From Capnocytophaga sp. ARDL2 (GTDB lineage: Bacteria > Bacteroidota > Bacteroidia > Flavobacteriales > Flavobacteriaceae): a stretch of DNA of 64,000 nt. Location of the stretch: contig NZ_CP168034.1 in assembly GCF_041530365.1 (NCBI RefSeq), forward strand, positions 1,302,001 to 1,366,000, given 5' to 3'. The translations under genes and the position numbers were made by a program. A model generated the notes under the pieces. It ran no database searches and was not told where the DNA came from. It saw only the letters and a list, made by a program, of their open reading frames with translations. Below, in pieces: positions 37,590 to 48,100 of the stretch (position 1 is its first letter; every line of letters begins with the position of its first letter).

Positions 37590-40046
37590 TTGTTTGAAAT
37601 ATATACATTTTTCGGCGAAGCCAAAGAGATAGAATACGGTAACAAAGTAAAAACCCAAAACGATTTTGATACCATGCGACGTTTGCGTACGATGCGATTG
37701 CGAAGACCGAGTAACCACATTTTTTCAAATGTGCAGTACGATTATGACCGTAATCAAAATATTGTAAGACAACGAAATACGGTATCACAGCACAACAATT
37801 TGCATTTGGGAGGCGTGAGCGATAAGCAATACCAATACGACAAATACAATCGTTTGTCGAGAGCCATAGGTACATTTACAGGATTTAAGGAAGAGCAAAA
37901 CTATGATTTGACAATGAGCTACAACGCGACTCATGGTATTGTAAACAAAAACCAGACACACAATGTAACGCTGAATCAAGTACCACAAAATTCGGTGCAT
38001 AATTATCAAGCGGAGTATTTTTACGATGATGATACACACCCTCACGCACCGTCATTGTTGCAATACCAAGACGGAAAAAGTATTAAATTGAGTTATGATG
38101 CCAACGGTAATTTAGAGCATATACAATCAGACAAGGATTTGGTTGTTGTAGGCAATAGAGATTTTGAATGGGACGAGCAAAACCGTTTGTTGTCTGTGGT
38201 GGACAATGGCGGACAGCAGATCAGTCATTATGTATATGACCACACAGGCGAGCGAACGTTTAAGTCAGAGCAAGGACTTAGTTTGGCAAATGTATCAGGA
38301 CAGCAAGCGTATGAAGTATCAGATATGACAAACTATACGCTGTATCCATCAGGCTTTGTCACGGTAAATCCGGAGCGAAATGAATATACCAAACATTATT
38401 ACAACAACGGTAAGCGATTGGCAAGTCGTTTGATGACTCTACAAGGACAATTTGTCTCTCAAAATCAGTTGCAACCACAGGCGATGAGTATGCAGGCGAT
38501 GTCGGCTACTCAAAGCCCACAAAACTGTCAGCAACAGTTGGATGCGATTATGCAATACCTTGCCAATGACCCTGCGATGACAGATTGTTTGACAGCGGTA
38601 CAAAACATCAATGCAGACCCATCTTATCAAAATGCTTGTGATAAACTCTATGCCGTAAACGCATTAAACTGCTCACCCGCAGATGTTATTGATGTGGTGA
38701 TTACAGACCCTGTGTACACTCCAGAGGAAATCAGTGAGTTGGATTGTATTAATGCGATATATCAATTGTTTTATTTGTCTGTATATAAAAGCAGTAGTAC
38801 CTATTGGTTGAATGCAGATGTAAAACGCTGTTATAGCCAAATAAAAGGTATAATCATGAAATATTTTATAACACCAGAACCACAACGAATGGATCCTTGT
38901 GAGTTTTGGGAGTATTTACAACAATTTTTACCGTGTGAACCTACGCCAACAATTCAAGAGCCAGTTCCAACACCAACTGACCCAATCACATACGAGCCAC
39001 CTGTATTGACACAACCTACGCCTGTACACGGTTTTGAACCCGTACAACCATCGTTGAACAGAGTATATTATTATCACGGAGACCACTTAAATTCAAGTAC
39101 TTACGTTACAGATGATATCGGACGACCAGTAGCATATTATGACTACTTACCGTTTGGAGAGGTAGCTGTGGAGCATAATCAGACTACCAATTTCAACAAT
39201 GGTTATAAATTCAACGCTAAAGAACTTGACGAAGCAACAGGTATGAGTTATTACGGAGCGAGGTATTATGATTCGAGGTTGTCGGTTTTTGTGAGTGTAG
39301 ATCCGTTGGCGGAGGAGTTTAGAAACTTTTCTCCATACATATACACTTTGAATAATCCTATCCGTTTTGTAGATCCTGATGGACGTTCTCCTAAGCGTCC
39401 TAATTTATCAGGCATCACTAATGTTAGAAATGTTTTATCAGGTAAACAATGGATAAGATATGGTAGTAATGTAACGGTAATTTCAACAAGAAGTTTTTTA
39501 GGTTATGAAGTTAGTAGAAGTACTGAAACGAGGTCATCAAATAATGGAACCTATCAATGTGCTGATTATAGTAGACTTCAAGTTAAACAAGGAAATGGAG
39601 ATCATACTGCTGTTGGAGCAAAAAAAAGAATAGATATGTATGTGAAAACAGGAGGAGATAAATCTAAACTTGATTTACAGAAAGGAATAAATTTAATAGT
39701 TGATAATTTAAAAGAAGGAAAGGCAGTTATGGCAGGTGTAATGTACGATGCAAATAAGGAAACAGGAAACGCTAATTCAGCAACAAATCACTATGTTACA
39801 ATTGTAGGTATGGGAAAAGATGATAATGGATATTATTTTTCTTATTATGATAATTATACTGGAGGAGCAGGAAAAGAAGTAGGTACTGATCTGGAATTAA
39901 ATAAATTTAGGTTACAAAAATCATCTAGTGGCTTCTATTACTTTTCCGACGGCGAGGATGGGAATATTCCTTATAATGGAAATAAACCAGCAACACCGGG
40001 AAGTCCTTCAAAATATATATTAACCGAAGTTAGAGATAATGAATAA
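37590..40046 (+). CDS. RHS cassette B: RHS copy with papain-like cysteine peptidase tail
   Basis: RHS homology starts at about 37600 (matching about 29423); the frame opens with TTG at 37590. After the core and the variant motif DPDGR a tail of about 220 residues follows. Candidate catalytic residues are Cys657 in NGTYQCADYSRLQ and His734 in SATNHYVTIVGMG, followed by an Asn/Asp in YYDNYTGG near 748. This order and spacing resemble papain-like peptidases/amidases (C39 or NlpC/P60-like effectors). The partner gene encodes a lipoprotein, which suits a toxin acting in the periplasm, for example on peptidoglycan. No signal peptide is present on this copy, so it is likely silent. Confidence 0.78.
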   Translation: MFEIYTFFGEAKEIEYGNKVKTQNDFDTMRRLRTMRLRRPSNHIFSNVQYDYDRNQNIVRQRNTVSQHNNLHLGGVSDKQYQYDKYNRLSRAIGTFTGFKEEQNYDLTMSYNATHGIVNKNQTHNVTLNQVPQNSVHNYQAEYFYDDDTHPHAPSLLQYQDGKSIKLSYDANGNLEHIQSDKDLVVVGNRDFEWDEQNRLLSVVDNGGQQISHYVYDHTGERTFKSEQGLSLANVSGQQAYEVSDMTNYTLYPSGFVTVNPERNEYTKHYYNNGKRLASRLMTLQGQFVSQNQLQPQAMSMQAMSATQSPQNCQQQLDAIMQYLANDPAMTDCLTAVQNINADPSYQNACDKLYAVNALNCSPADVIDVVITDPVYTPEEISELDCINAIYQLFYLSVYKSSSTYWLNADVKRCYSQIKGIIMKYFITPEPQRMDPCEFWEYLQQFLPCEPTPTIQEPVPTPTDPITYEPPVLTQPTPVHGFEPVQPSLNRVYYYHGDHLNSSTYVTDDIGRPVAYYDYLPFGEVAVEHNQTTNFNNGYKFNAKELDEATGMSYYGARYYDSRLSVFVSVDPLAEEFRNFSPYIYTLNNPIRFVDPDGRSPKRPNLSGITNVRNVLSGKQWIRYGSNVTVISTRSFLGYEVSRSTETRSSNNGTYQCADYSRLQVKQGNGDHTAVGAKKRIDMYVKTGGDKSKLDLQKGINLIVDNLKEGKAVMAGVMYDANKETGNANSATNHYVTIVGMGKDDNGYYFSYYDNYTGGAGKEVGTDLELNKFRLQKSSSGFYYFSDGEDGNIPYNGNKPATPGSPSKYILTEVRDNE

Positions 40047-40422
40047 AATACTAGTTCCACTTATTTTATTATCTTGTTTTTCATCATGTAAAAATGATAA
40101 TAAAATTATAGGTCTTTATAAAATGGATAAATATGTAATCTTAAATAAAGAAAACGATATTAAAGATTACCATTTTTTAGAGTTAAACTCAAATGGAGTT
40201 TTTAATGTTTTTCATAGTAGAACAGATTCTACAAATCAAATACAAGGTAAATGGAAATGCTTAAGTAAAGCAAAAAACAATGAATTACTAGTTCAATTTG
40301 AATATGAAGGTAAAACAATTGTAGGAAATTTAAGAGGAAATATTTTTTACTTCATCGAACCAAATGATTTTCACAATAACAAGTACAAAAGTATTTTATA
40401 TGTTAAATCTTTGGAATTATAG
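40039..40422 (+). CDS. Cassette B immunity candidate, lipoprotein
   Basis: This 127-residue protein has a short signal peptide ending in a lipobox (FSSC, Cys17). It overlaps the toxin gene by 8 bases. The rest is beta-rich (NGVFNVFHSRTDSTN, IQGKWKCLS, ELLVQFEYEGK) in the style of lipocalin-like small lipoproteins. Anchoring in the periplasm would place it where a peptidoglycan-directed toxin acts. The immunity role is inferred. Confidence 0.65.
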   Translation: MNKILVPLILLSCFSSCKNDNKIIGLYKMDKYVILNKENDIKDYHFLELNSNGVFNVFHSRTDSTNQIQGKWKCLSKAKNNELLVQFEYEGKTIVGNLRGNIFYFIEPNDFHNNKYKSILYVKSLEL

Positions 40423-40449
40423 GGAGGGAATGAAGCTTTAACCCCAAAC

Positions 40450-40480
40450 TCCGCCAAGTTTTAAACCTAGCGGATTTTGT
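40450..40480 (+). terminator. Imperfect hairpin with T-rich tail between cassettes B and C
   Basis: TCCGC (40450-40454) pairs with GCGGA (40470-40474) with partial pairing inside, followed by TTTTGTATTTAT. It lies 27 bp after the cassette B partner gene. Confidence 0.4.
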
Positions 40481-40494
40481 ATTTATAAGATAGA

Positions 40495-43083
40495 TTGAAT
40501 TTTTCTTTTAGCGATAAAGGCGTCGATTACGGAGTGATGCAATTCTACACCACCACCAAAACCGATTCGTGGGGGCGTGTGTTGGAGATGACTTACCCTG
40601 ACGGAGAAAAATTATTTTACGAATACAATACAATAGGACAATTAAAAAAGATAAAGAATTCAAATAATTATGTATATTTGAGGCACGTACTCTATACGTT
40701 TTTCGGCGAAGCCAAAGAGATAGAATACGGTAACAAAGTAAAAACCCAAAACGATTTTGATACCATGCGACGTTTGCGTACGATGCGATTGCGAAGACCG
40801 AGTAACCACATTTTTTCAAATGTGCAGTACGATTATGACCGCAACCAAAACATTGTGCGACAACGCAATACGGTATCACAGCACAACAATTTGCATTTGG
40901 GAGGCGTGAGCGATAAGCAATACCAATACGACAAATACAATCGTTTGTCGAGAGCCATAGGTACATTTACAGGATTTAAGGAAGAGCAAAACTATGATTT
41001 GACAATGAGCTACAACGCGACTCATAGTATTGTAAACAAAAACCAGACACACAATGTAACGCTGAATCAAGTACCACAAAATTCGGTGCATAATTATCAA
41101 GCGGAGTATTTTTACGATGATGATACACACCCTCACGCACCGTCATTGTTGCAATACCAAGACGGAAAAAGTATTAAATTGAGTTATGATGCCAACGGTA
41201 ATTTAGAGCATATACAATCAGACAAGGATTTGGTTGTTGTAGGCAATAGAGATTTTGAATGGGACGAGCAAAACCGTTTGTTGTCTGTGGTGGACAATGG
41301 CGGACAGCAGATCAGTCATTATGTATATGACCACACAGGCGAGCGAACGTTTAAGTCAGAGCAAGGACTTAGTTTGGCAAATGTATCAGGACAGCAAGCG
41401 TATGAAGTATCAGATATGACAAACTATACGCTGTATCCATCAGGCTTTGTCACGGTAAATCCGGAGCGAAATGAATATACCAAGCATTATTACAACAACG
41501 GCAAGCGATTGGCAAGTCGCTTGATGACTCTACAAGGACAATTTGTCTCTCAAAATCAGTTGCAACCACAGGCGATGAGTATGCAGGCGATGTCGGCTAC
41601 TCAAAGCCCACAAAACTGTCAGCAACAGTTGGATGCGATTATGCAATACCTTGCCAACGACCCTGCGATGACAGATTGTTTGACAGCGGTACAAAACATC
41701 AATGCAGACCCATCTTATCAAAATGCTTGTGATAAACTCTATGCCGTAAACGCATTAAACTGCTCACCAGCAGATGTGATTGATGTGGTGATTACCGACC
41801 CTGTGTACACTCCAGAGGAAATCAGTGAGTTGGATTGTATTAATGCGATATATCAATTGTTTTATTTGTCTGTATATAAAAGTAGTAGTACCTATTGGTT
41901 GAATGCAGATGTAAAACGCTGTTATAGCCAAATAAAAGGTATAATCATGAAATATTTTATAACACCAGAACCACAACGAATGGATCCTTGTGAGTTTTGG
42001 GAGTATTTACAACAATTTTTACCGTGTGAACCTACGCCAACAATCCAAGAGCCAGTTCCTACACCAACAGAGCCAATTACGTATGAACCACCTGTAATGA
42101 CACAACCTACGCCTGTACACGGTTTTGAACCCGTACAACCATCGTTGAACAGAGTATATTATTATCACGGAGACCACTTAAATTCAAGTACTTACGTTAC
42201 AGATGATATCGGACGACCAGTAGCATATTATGACTACTTACCGTTTGGAGAGGTAGCTGTGGAGCACAACCAAACCACAAACTTTAACAACGGTTACAAG
42301 TTTAACGCCAAAGAACTCGACGAAGCCACCGGCATGTACTACTACGGAGCAAGGTACTACGATCCGAGACTATCAATTTTCGTGTCGGTAGACCCGCTAG
42401 TAGAAAAAACCTTTGAGCCGTATTCATATGTTGGTAATAATCCTATAATGTTTATTGATCCTACTGGGATGAGTAAGGAGAAAATTGTTCCAAGTAAAAT
42501 CTTTTTATCAAAACCATATGGACATATTCATAATACTTTGATGAAGAGTAATTCAATATACAATTCATTATTAAATAAATATAAAAACTCTAACAACTTT
42601 AATTATTATCTATATGTTAATGATAAAAGAAAATTAGCTGGTAGTAGAGCTAGTACAGAAATAAGAGAAGCGTATATAAGAGAACAATTTATTGGTATTG
42701 AGGGGAAAACATTTTATCAAGACAAGGGTGTTGATAAATTCTCTGAGATAGCTATAGCAAAAACCCTAATTCATGAAGCTGCTCATTTAAAAATAGCTTC
42801 AGAAAACAATACCACAAAAGATGATAATAATCACGATTATTTTGCTAGTGAAAATTACGCAAGTGTTATTAAAAATGCTCTGATGGAATATAACGCCGAA
42901 CGCAAGTTAGGATATAGCGAAGAAGAATTAGAGGCATTAAGTTGGGAGGGAATCCATACATCAGATGCATTTAAAAGTTACATAAATGATAAAATGAAAA
43001 AAAATGACACAAGTTATGATACAGAGTATAATAAATGGAAAAAGCAGGTTGAAGATATTAGAAATATCAAAAAAGAATATTAA
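40495..43083 (+). CDS. RHS cassette C: RHS copy with HExxH metallopeptidase tail
   Basis: RHS homology starts at about 40529 (matching about 29257); the first residues from the TTG at 40495 are not RHS. After DPTGM, a tail of about 205 residues contains LIHEAAHLKIASE, a zincin HExxH motif at residues 760-764, with a downstream acidic residue in AHLKIASE or MEYNAERK as possible third ligand. This fits metallopeptidase toxins of polymorphic systems. The core switches variant mid-way: its start matches the 'aattcaagtacttac' form, its end (GMYYYGARYYDPRLSIFV) another form, so the copy is mosaic. No signal peptide; probably silent. Confidence 0.78.
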   Translation: MNFSFSDKGVDYGVMQFYTTTKTDSWGRVLEMTYPDGEKLFYEYNTIGQLKKIKNSNNYVYLRHVLYTFFGEAKEIEYGNKVKTQNDFDTMRRLRTMRLRRPSNHIFSNVQYDYDRNQNIVRQRNTVSQHNNLHLGGVSDKQYQYDKYNRLSRAIGTFTGFKEEQNYDLTMSYNATHSIVNKNQTHNVTLNQVPQNSVHNYQAEYFYDDDTHPHAPSLLQYQDGKSIKLSYDANGNLEHIQSDKDLVVVGNRDFEWDEQNRLLSVVDNGGQQISHYVYDHTGERTFKSEQGLSLANVSGQQAYEVSDMTNYTLYPSGFVTVNPERNEYTKHYYNNGKRLASRLMTLQGQFVSQNQLQPQAMSMQAMSATQSPQNCQQQLDAIMQYLANDPAMTDCLTAVQNINADPSYQNACDKLYAVNALNCSPADVIDVVITDPVYTPEEISELDCINAIYQLFYLSVYKSSSTYWLNADVKRCYSQIKGIIMKYFITPEPQRMDPCEFWEYLQQFLPCEPTPTIQEPVPTPTEPITYEPPVMTQPTPVHGFEPVQPSLNRVYYYHGDHLNSSTYVTDDIGRPVAYYDYLPFGEVAVEHNQTTNFNNGYKFNAKELDEATGMYYYGARYYDPRLSIFVSVDPLVEKTFEPYSYVGNNPIMFIDPTGMSKEKIVPSKIFLSKPYGHIHNTLMKSNSIYNSLLNKYKNSNNFNYYLYVNDKRKLAGSRASTEIREAYIREQFIGIEGKTFYQDKGVDKFSEIAIAKTLIHEAAHLKIASENNTTKDDNNHDYFASENYASVIKNALMEYNAERKLGYSEEELEALSWEGIHTSDAFKSYINDKMKKNDTSYDTEYNKWKKQVEDIRNIKKEY

Positions 43084-43576
43084 CTTAACTTTTACAATAT
43101 TGTTTTTCATTTGCGGTTGTGGGGTTAATGCTCAGAAAATAAGCTACAAATTCTCTGGAAAGTATGATTATGAAACGGAGTATTATACTAAAGTTATTAT
43201 AAATGATAGTATGTATATCGAGAAAAATATATTCAAACAAATATCACTTGGTGTAAAATTTTTGAAAGATACGAAAACACATACTATATATATATTAGAT
43301 GGTAAGAGAAAAAAACTTTTTTTTAATGGAGTTACAATGAATATACCTCTAATTTATCAAAATAAAGAGTTTGTTTTATTGTGGAAAAAAAATAATTTAA
43401 GAACTAGTGAAAATAACGATATTTACCAAGTAACTATTATAGAAAAAGAAGTTCATATTACTCATAGACCTATATATTATTTTACATTTGAAAATGGTGT
43501 TATATTAATAAAGGGGAGTGAAAGTTTATTAAAAAGAGAAGACTTCAGTTATTTAGACCTACCTATCACTAAATAG
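43049..43576 (+). CDS. Cassette C immunity candidate, exported
   Basis: A frame open from 43004 overlaps the toxin end. I prefer the TTG at 43049, which puts a short basic stretch directly before a signal-like segment (INLTFTILFFICGCGVNAQ). That gives about 175 residues, exported, possibly lipidated at ICGC. The body is beta-rich (KYDYETEYYTKVIINDSMYI) and Lys-rich. Export suggests protection in the periplasm against the metallopeptidase tail. The start and role are uncertain. Confidence 0.5.
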   Translation: MKILEISKKNINLTFTILFFICGCGVNAQKISYKFSGKYDYETEYYTKVIINDSMYIEKNIFKQISLGVKFLKDTKTHTIYILDGKRKKLFFNGVTMNIPLIYQNKEFVLLWKKNNLRTSENNDIYQVTIIEKEVHITHRPIYYFTFENGVILIKGSESLLKREDFSYLDLPITK

Positions 43577-43691
43577 TCTCCGATGGCGTAGATTTGTAAT
43601 TTGTGACTTTTATTTTCTCCAAATTCTGTATATTTACACTTATGTTGGTCTTTGGGAGAAAAATCGTCCAATCTATAAAAAAAACAAAAAA

Positions 43692-44549
43692 ATGTTAAGG
43701 CAAACTAATTATCTCGATTTAGGTGTAAACCTCTACGACTTTCATACTCGGAATTATGACCCAAGATTGAGTATTTTTATCAGTGTAGACCCGCTAGTAG
43801 AAAAAACCTTTGAGCCATACAGCTATGTAGGGAATAATCCTGTTATGTTTACCGACCCAACGGGGATGCATAGAGAGGATTGGGTAAAGAATAATAGTAC
43901 AGGAGAATATATTTGGGATAATAATATAGATTCAGAAGCAAATACTCCAGAGGGCTTTAAATATATTGGTAGAGATGATCAATCAATAGTTAATGATATA
44001 TTTTCAGGTTCTAGGTTTAGTTATTCTACTAAAGATTATGGAATTATAGATGTTCAAGATTTTGAAAATGCATATTCTGCAAAAGGTTCAGCACCATTTT
44101 ATATCACAACAGAAACAAAAATGGATATAAATTTAAGAGCCAATGTTACTTTAAGTATAGATAAAAAAGGAAATTTATCTAAAAAATTTAACGGAATAGA
44201 TTTTAATGTTACTATAAGTGGTAAGGTAATAGCACCTTATCCAGATATGTCAATGAAATTATTTGATAGAGAGATGAGTTTACAAGGGAATCCGATGACT
44301 CCTGATATTTCTCAAAACCCTTCTTTTATTCAAGGTGGTGATGTTCCAACTTTAACCTATAAAACACATTGGAGTTCAACATCTATCCAAAAAAATTATG
44401 GAAAATCCTTTAATATCAATTTTAATTTTAAAGGGCAATATGCTAATGGATTAAAATCAATGACAATGCCAAGTATTTTAGGAGTATTAGGTATTCCTAA
44501 TACTACAAATATAAGAACATTTATAAAATTCAATAATCAACGGAAATAA
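43692..44549 (+). CDS. RHS cassette D: minimal, chimeric RHS end with unknown tail
   Basis: Only about 55 residues of RHS sequence remain. The first part (NYLDLGVNLYDFHTRNYDPRLS) differs from every other copy here and resembles the core end of another RHS family. It then joins the local form VDPLVEKTFEPYSYVGNNP and DPTGM. The tail of about 230 residues is beta-rich (DINLRANVTLSIDKKGN, KSFNINFNFKGQYANGLKS); I do not recognise it. The segment 43577-43691 before it contains a -7-like TATATTTA at 43629 but no clear -33. Partner gene starts at the stop codon. Confidence 0.65.
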   Translation: MLRQTNYLDLGVNLYDFHTRNYDPRLSIFISVDPLVEKTFEPYSYVGNNPVMFTDPTGMHREDWVKNNSTGEYIWDNNIDSEANTPEGFKYIGRDDQSIVNDIFSGSRFSYSTKDYGIIDVQDFENAYSAKGSAPFYITTETKMDINLRANVTLSIDKKGNLSKKFNGIDFNVTISGKVIAPYPDMSMKLFDREMSLQGNPMTPDISQNPSFIQGGDVPTLTYKTHWSSTSIQKNYGKSFNINFNFKGQYANGLKSMTMPSILGVLGIPNTTNIRTFIKFNNQRK

Positions 44550-45136
44550 TGAAAAAAAAAATCTTACTATCAATTCTTTTAATCCTACTTAATTGTAAAG
44601 AAAAAAAAAATAATGATTTAATTAACCAATCATTGGAAAAATTTTATCGAACAGAAGACTTAAATAGTTTGATAGAAACATATAATCAATTATTTAATGA
44701 TGTAAATAAAAAAGAAGTTTTAAAAAGATATAATAAAAAACAGGTTATACCTTTTTTTATTGCTCTGAATAAAAAGAAAGAACTTAAAGAAATATTAGAA
44801 TATCAAGAAAAAATAGATTATCATGACAAACTTTTAATTAATCTATTAGCTTATAATATAGAAAAAGAAAATGGAAATATAAACAAACAACCAATTTATA
44901 ATAATATAAAAATTATACAAAAGGAATTGTCAAAATCTCCAAAGGATTCTATTTTATATATTGATTATTTTTCTATGAGATCAATGTTGGTTGATGAAAC
45001 GGAACTAAAAACAGAAATAGATAGCATGAGATATACTAATTTTTATTTTTCAAACAATTTTTATGAATTTATTATTGAAGATGCTATTAATGAATTAAAA
45101 AACAATGAGGTTACTAAGAATATTTTTAAAAGATAA
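44549..45136 (+). CDS. Cassette D immunity candidate, lipoprotein
   Basis: This 195-residue protein has a signal peptide and lipobox (LLNC, Cys16) and shares one base with the toxin stop (TAATG). The remainder is Lys/Asn/Ile-rich and predominantly helical (EKFYRTEDLNSLIETYNQL, KKELKEILEYQEKI). It would sit in the periplasm or on a membrane. The family is not recognised; immunity is inferred from position. Confidence 0.6.
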   Translation: MKKKILLSILLILLNCKEKKNNDLINQSLEKFYRTEDLNSLIETYNQLFNDVNKKEVLKRYNKKQVIPFFIALNKKKELKEILEYQEKIDYHDKLLINLLAYNIEKENGNINKQPIYNNIKIIQKELSKSPKDSILYIDYFSMRSMLVDETELKTEIDSMRYTNFYFSNNFYEFIIEDAINELKNNEVTKNIFKR

Positions 45137-45185
45137 TTTTTCCTTTGATAAATTTAAAAATTAATCCCTTTCGCCAAGTGCAGGC

Positions 45186-48100
45186 TTGGGCTATGCTTTT
45201 ACGCCTAATGTCAATGACCGTTTCAATGCCGATTTTCACTTGGGCGTAACGGGTTCGGAAACTATTTCGGAACAAAAGACACAATTTTATGACATCAACG
45301 GTGACGGTTTGGTCGATTTTGTAAGCAATAAACAGGTCTTTATCAATACAGGAACAGGTTTTGTTACTTCAGGAATGCAATTGCCGGATTTTGAGAAAAA
45401 TACGACGGTTCAAATCGGTTGGATGACCAATTTGTCTGTATTGTTTCCGGTTTCTGTATTTGGGATTACTATCAAGTTTGGTGGCGGTGGCGGTTATAGC
45501 CGTTCGAGTAGTTTTCATTCAGAAAAAATCCGTTTGATGGATTTTGACGGCGATGGTTTTGTTGATGTGTTGTATTCAGACAAAGAAGAGCGGTTGAAAG
45601 TGCGATTGTCAAATATTCGCCGTACCAATTTGTTGAAAAAAGTGAGCAATCCTACGGGTTCGTCGTTTATTATGGATTACGCAACGACAGGTTCTACCTA
45701 TAAAATGCCGTTTAAAAAATGGGTGTTATCGTCTGTGGATATTCACGATGGATTTGTGGGCGATGGTGCCGATGTACAACGCCAACGCTTTGAATATCAG
45801 AATGGATTTAAAGACCGTAGAGAGCGCAAATTTTTAGGATTTGGTGAAATCAAAACCCATCAATTGGGCGATAATGAGCAAGTGTATCGCACACAAACAC
45901 AGGAGTTTGTGCTAAACCAGCTGACCGATACAGAGGCAACGGAACCGAGTATGAGCGGAAAGGTGCGAAAATACCAATACATTGGGCAATTGCCTTGGAA
46001 ATCATCATTGAAAGATGCGTCTGGTCGAGTGATAAACGAGCAAATTACCGATTATCGTTTGGTGAGTTTAACAGCTAATCAACCGATGGGTAATTTCAAT
46101 ACTACAGAGGCTTCGACCCAAAATTTTGGAGATAAAAGTCGTATTTTGCCCTTGGTGAAAACCCTTACACAAAAGACGCATCATTTTGAGGGAATGAGTA
46201 ACGATTTTATTACCCATACACAGAGTACACAATTTCAGCGATATGACCGGTATGCACAGCCGTTGCAAGTGAAATTGGTAGAGGACAATTTGGATGTGCG
46301 TATTTTGTATCACACGATAAATAATTCGTCAAAATATTTAGTATCTATTCCACGTCAACACCGCATTTTGCATAACAATCAAGTGTTGCGAAAAAGCGAT
46401 ACCACCATAGATGCTGTAGGAAATATTAGGAGTATTTCTCGCGATAGATTGGACGGTCAACAAGCGATTACAAATTATGAGTACAACACATTTGGATTGC
46501 TGACGAAAGTAACTTTACCGAAACAAACTGCCAATTCTCCAGAGAGTAGTCGCATGTTCTATTCATACATTTACGACCCAAAATATTATCAATTTGTAAG
46601 CCAAGTAACGGATGCTCACGGCTATATCAGCAGCAAATCGTACAGTAATTTTGGAAAAATAGAAAGCGTAACGGATACCAACGGCAACCAATTTTTCTAT
46701 GATTACGATGCGATGCAACGATTGGTTTTGTTCAAAGGACCATATCACAATGAAAAAACGATTGAACATGAGTACGGTCGCACGGTGCAAAATATACCTT
46801 ATGCTGTAACCAAACATTATATTACCGACAATCAACATGCACAAAATGCACCGCAACAAATCGTGCATACAGTCAGTTTTTCGGATGGATTGGGTCGCAT
46901 TATTCAAACCAAAAAACAATTAGACACACCGCAGGAATGTGTAGGTGGCAATGGCTATTGGTTGGAGGTTTCGGGCAAACAATTGTACGATGCCTTGGGA
47001 CGAGTAACCGCTTCGTATCTGAGTAAAGAGGAGAAAAATTGTCAAGGAGATTTTAATACTCAACTGCGATTGTACAGCGATTTGACACACAACAATCAAG
47101 AAAAAACAACCGTTGCTTACGATGCCCTCGACCGACCGCTCTTGCAGACCGTTGTAGGCTTGGATGCTGTAACTTCGTATATTTATGGCAAGGACAACGC
47201 TACCCAAACGGCAACGACCCAAGTCATATTGCCAGAAGGCAACCAAACCACGACTTATACAGACCGCCGAGGACACACTGTGCAATCGGTGCAGTACAAC
47301 AGTGATACAAACGAGGCTTTAGCCACACAATTTGCTTACAATGCCTTGGGCGAATTGCTACAAGTAACCGATGCCGAAGGACATCATACAAAATATCAGT
47401 ACAATAAATTGGGACAAAAAACTCAGACGATACATCCTGATAGCGGTACAACCAAGTTTGAATACAATCTCGACGGTTCGTTGCGACGCATGGCAAACGA
47501 AAAACTCAACCACAACAACCAGTGGATCAATTATTCGTACAACAAAAATCAGTTGATACAAGTACAGTATCCGTCGCATACAGTATCGTATGAATACGGA
47601 ACCGCGAGTGATTTGGGCAACGGACAAAACCGAGTAGGACGTTTGAAAAAAGTAACGGATTTGACGGGTACTCGAGAGTTTTCGTACGGAAAATTGGGAG
47701 AAATCACGCAAGATTACCGAGTGTTGCAATCGCAAAACGGAGTGATGCAATTCTACACCAGGACCCAAACCGACTCGTGGGGGCGTGTGTTGGAGATGAC
47801 TTACCCTGACGGAGAAAAATTATTTTACGAATACAATACAATAGGACAATTAAAAAAGATAAAGAATTCAAATAATTATGTATATTTGAGGCACGTACTT
47901 TATACGTTTTTCGGCGAAGCCAAAGAGATAGAATACGGTAACAAAGTAAAAACCCAAAACGATTTTGATACCATGCGACGTTTGCGTACGATGCGATTGC
48001 GAAGACCGAGTAACCACATTTTTTCAAATGTGCAGTACGATTATGACCGCAACCAAAACATTGTGCGACAACGAAATACGGTATCACAGCACAACAATTT

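Noticed and set aside
43600..43636. Independent promoter for cassette D
   Set aside because: The -7-like TATATTTA has one mismatch and the nearest TTTG is 25 bp away, too weak to list as a feature.
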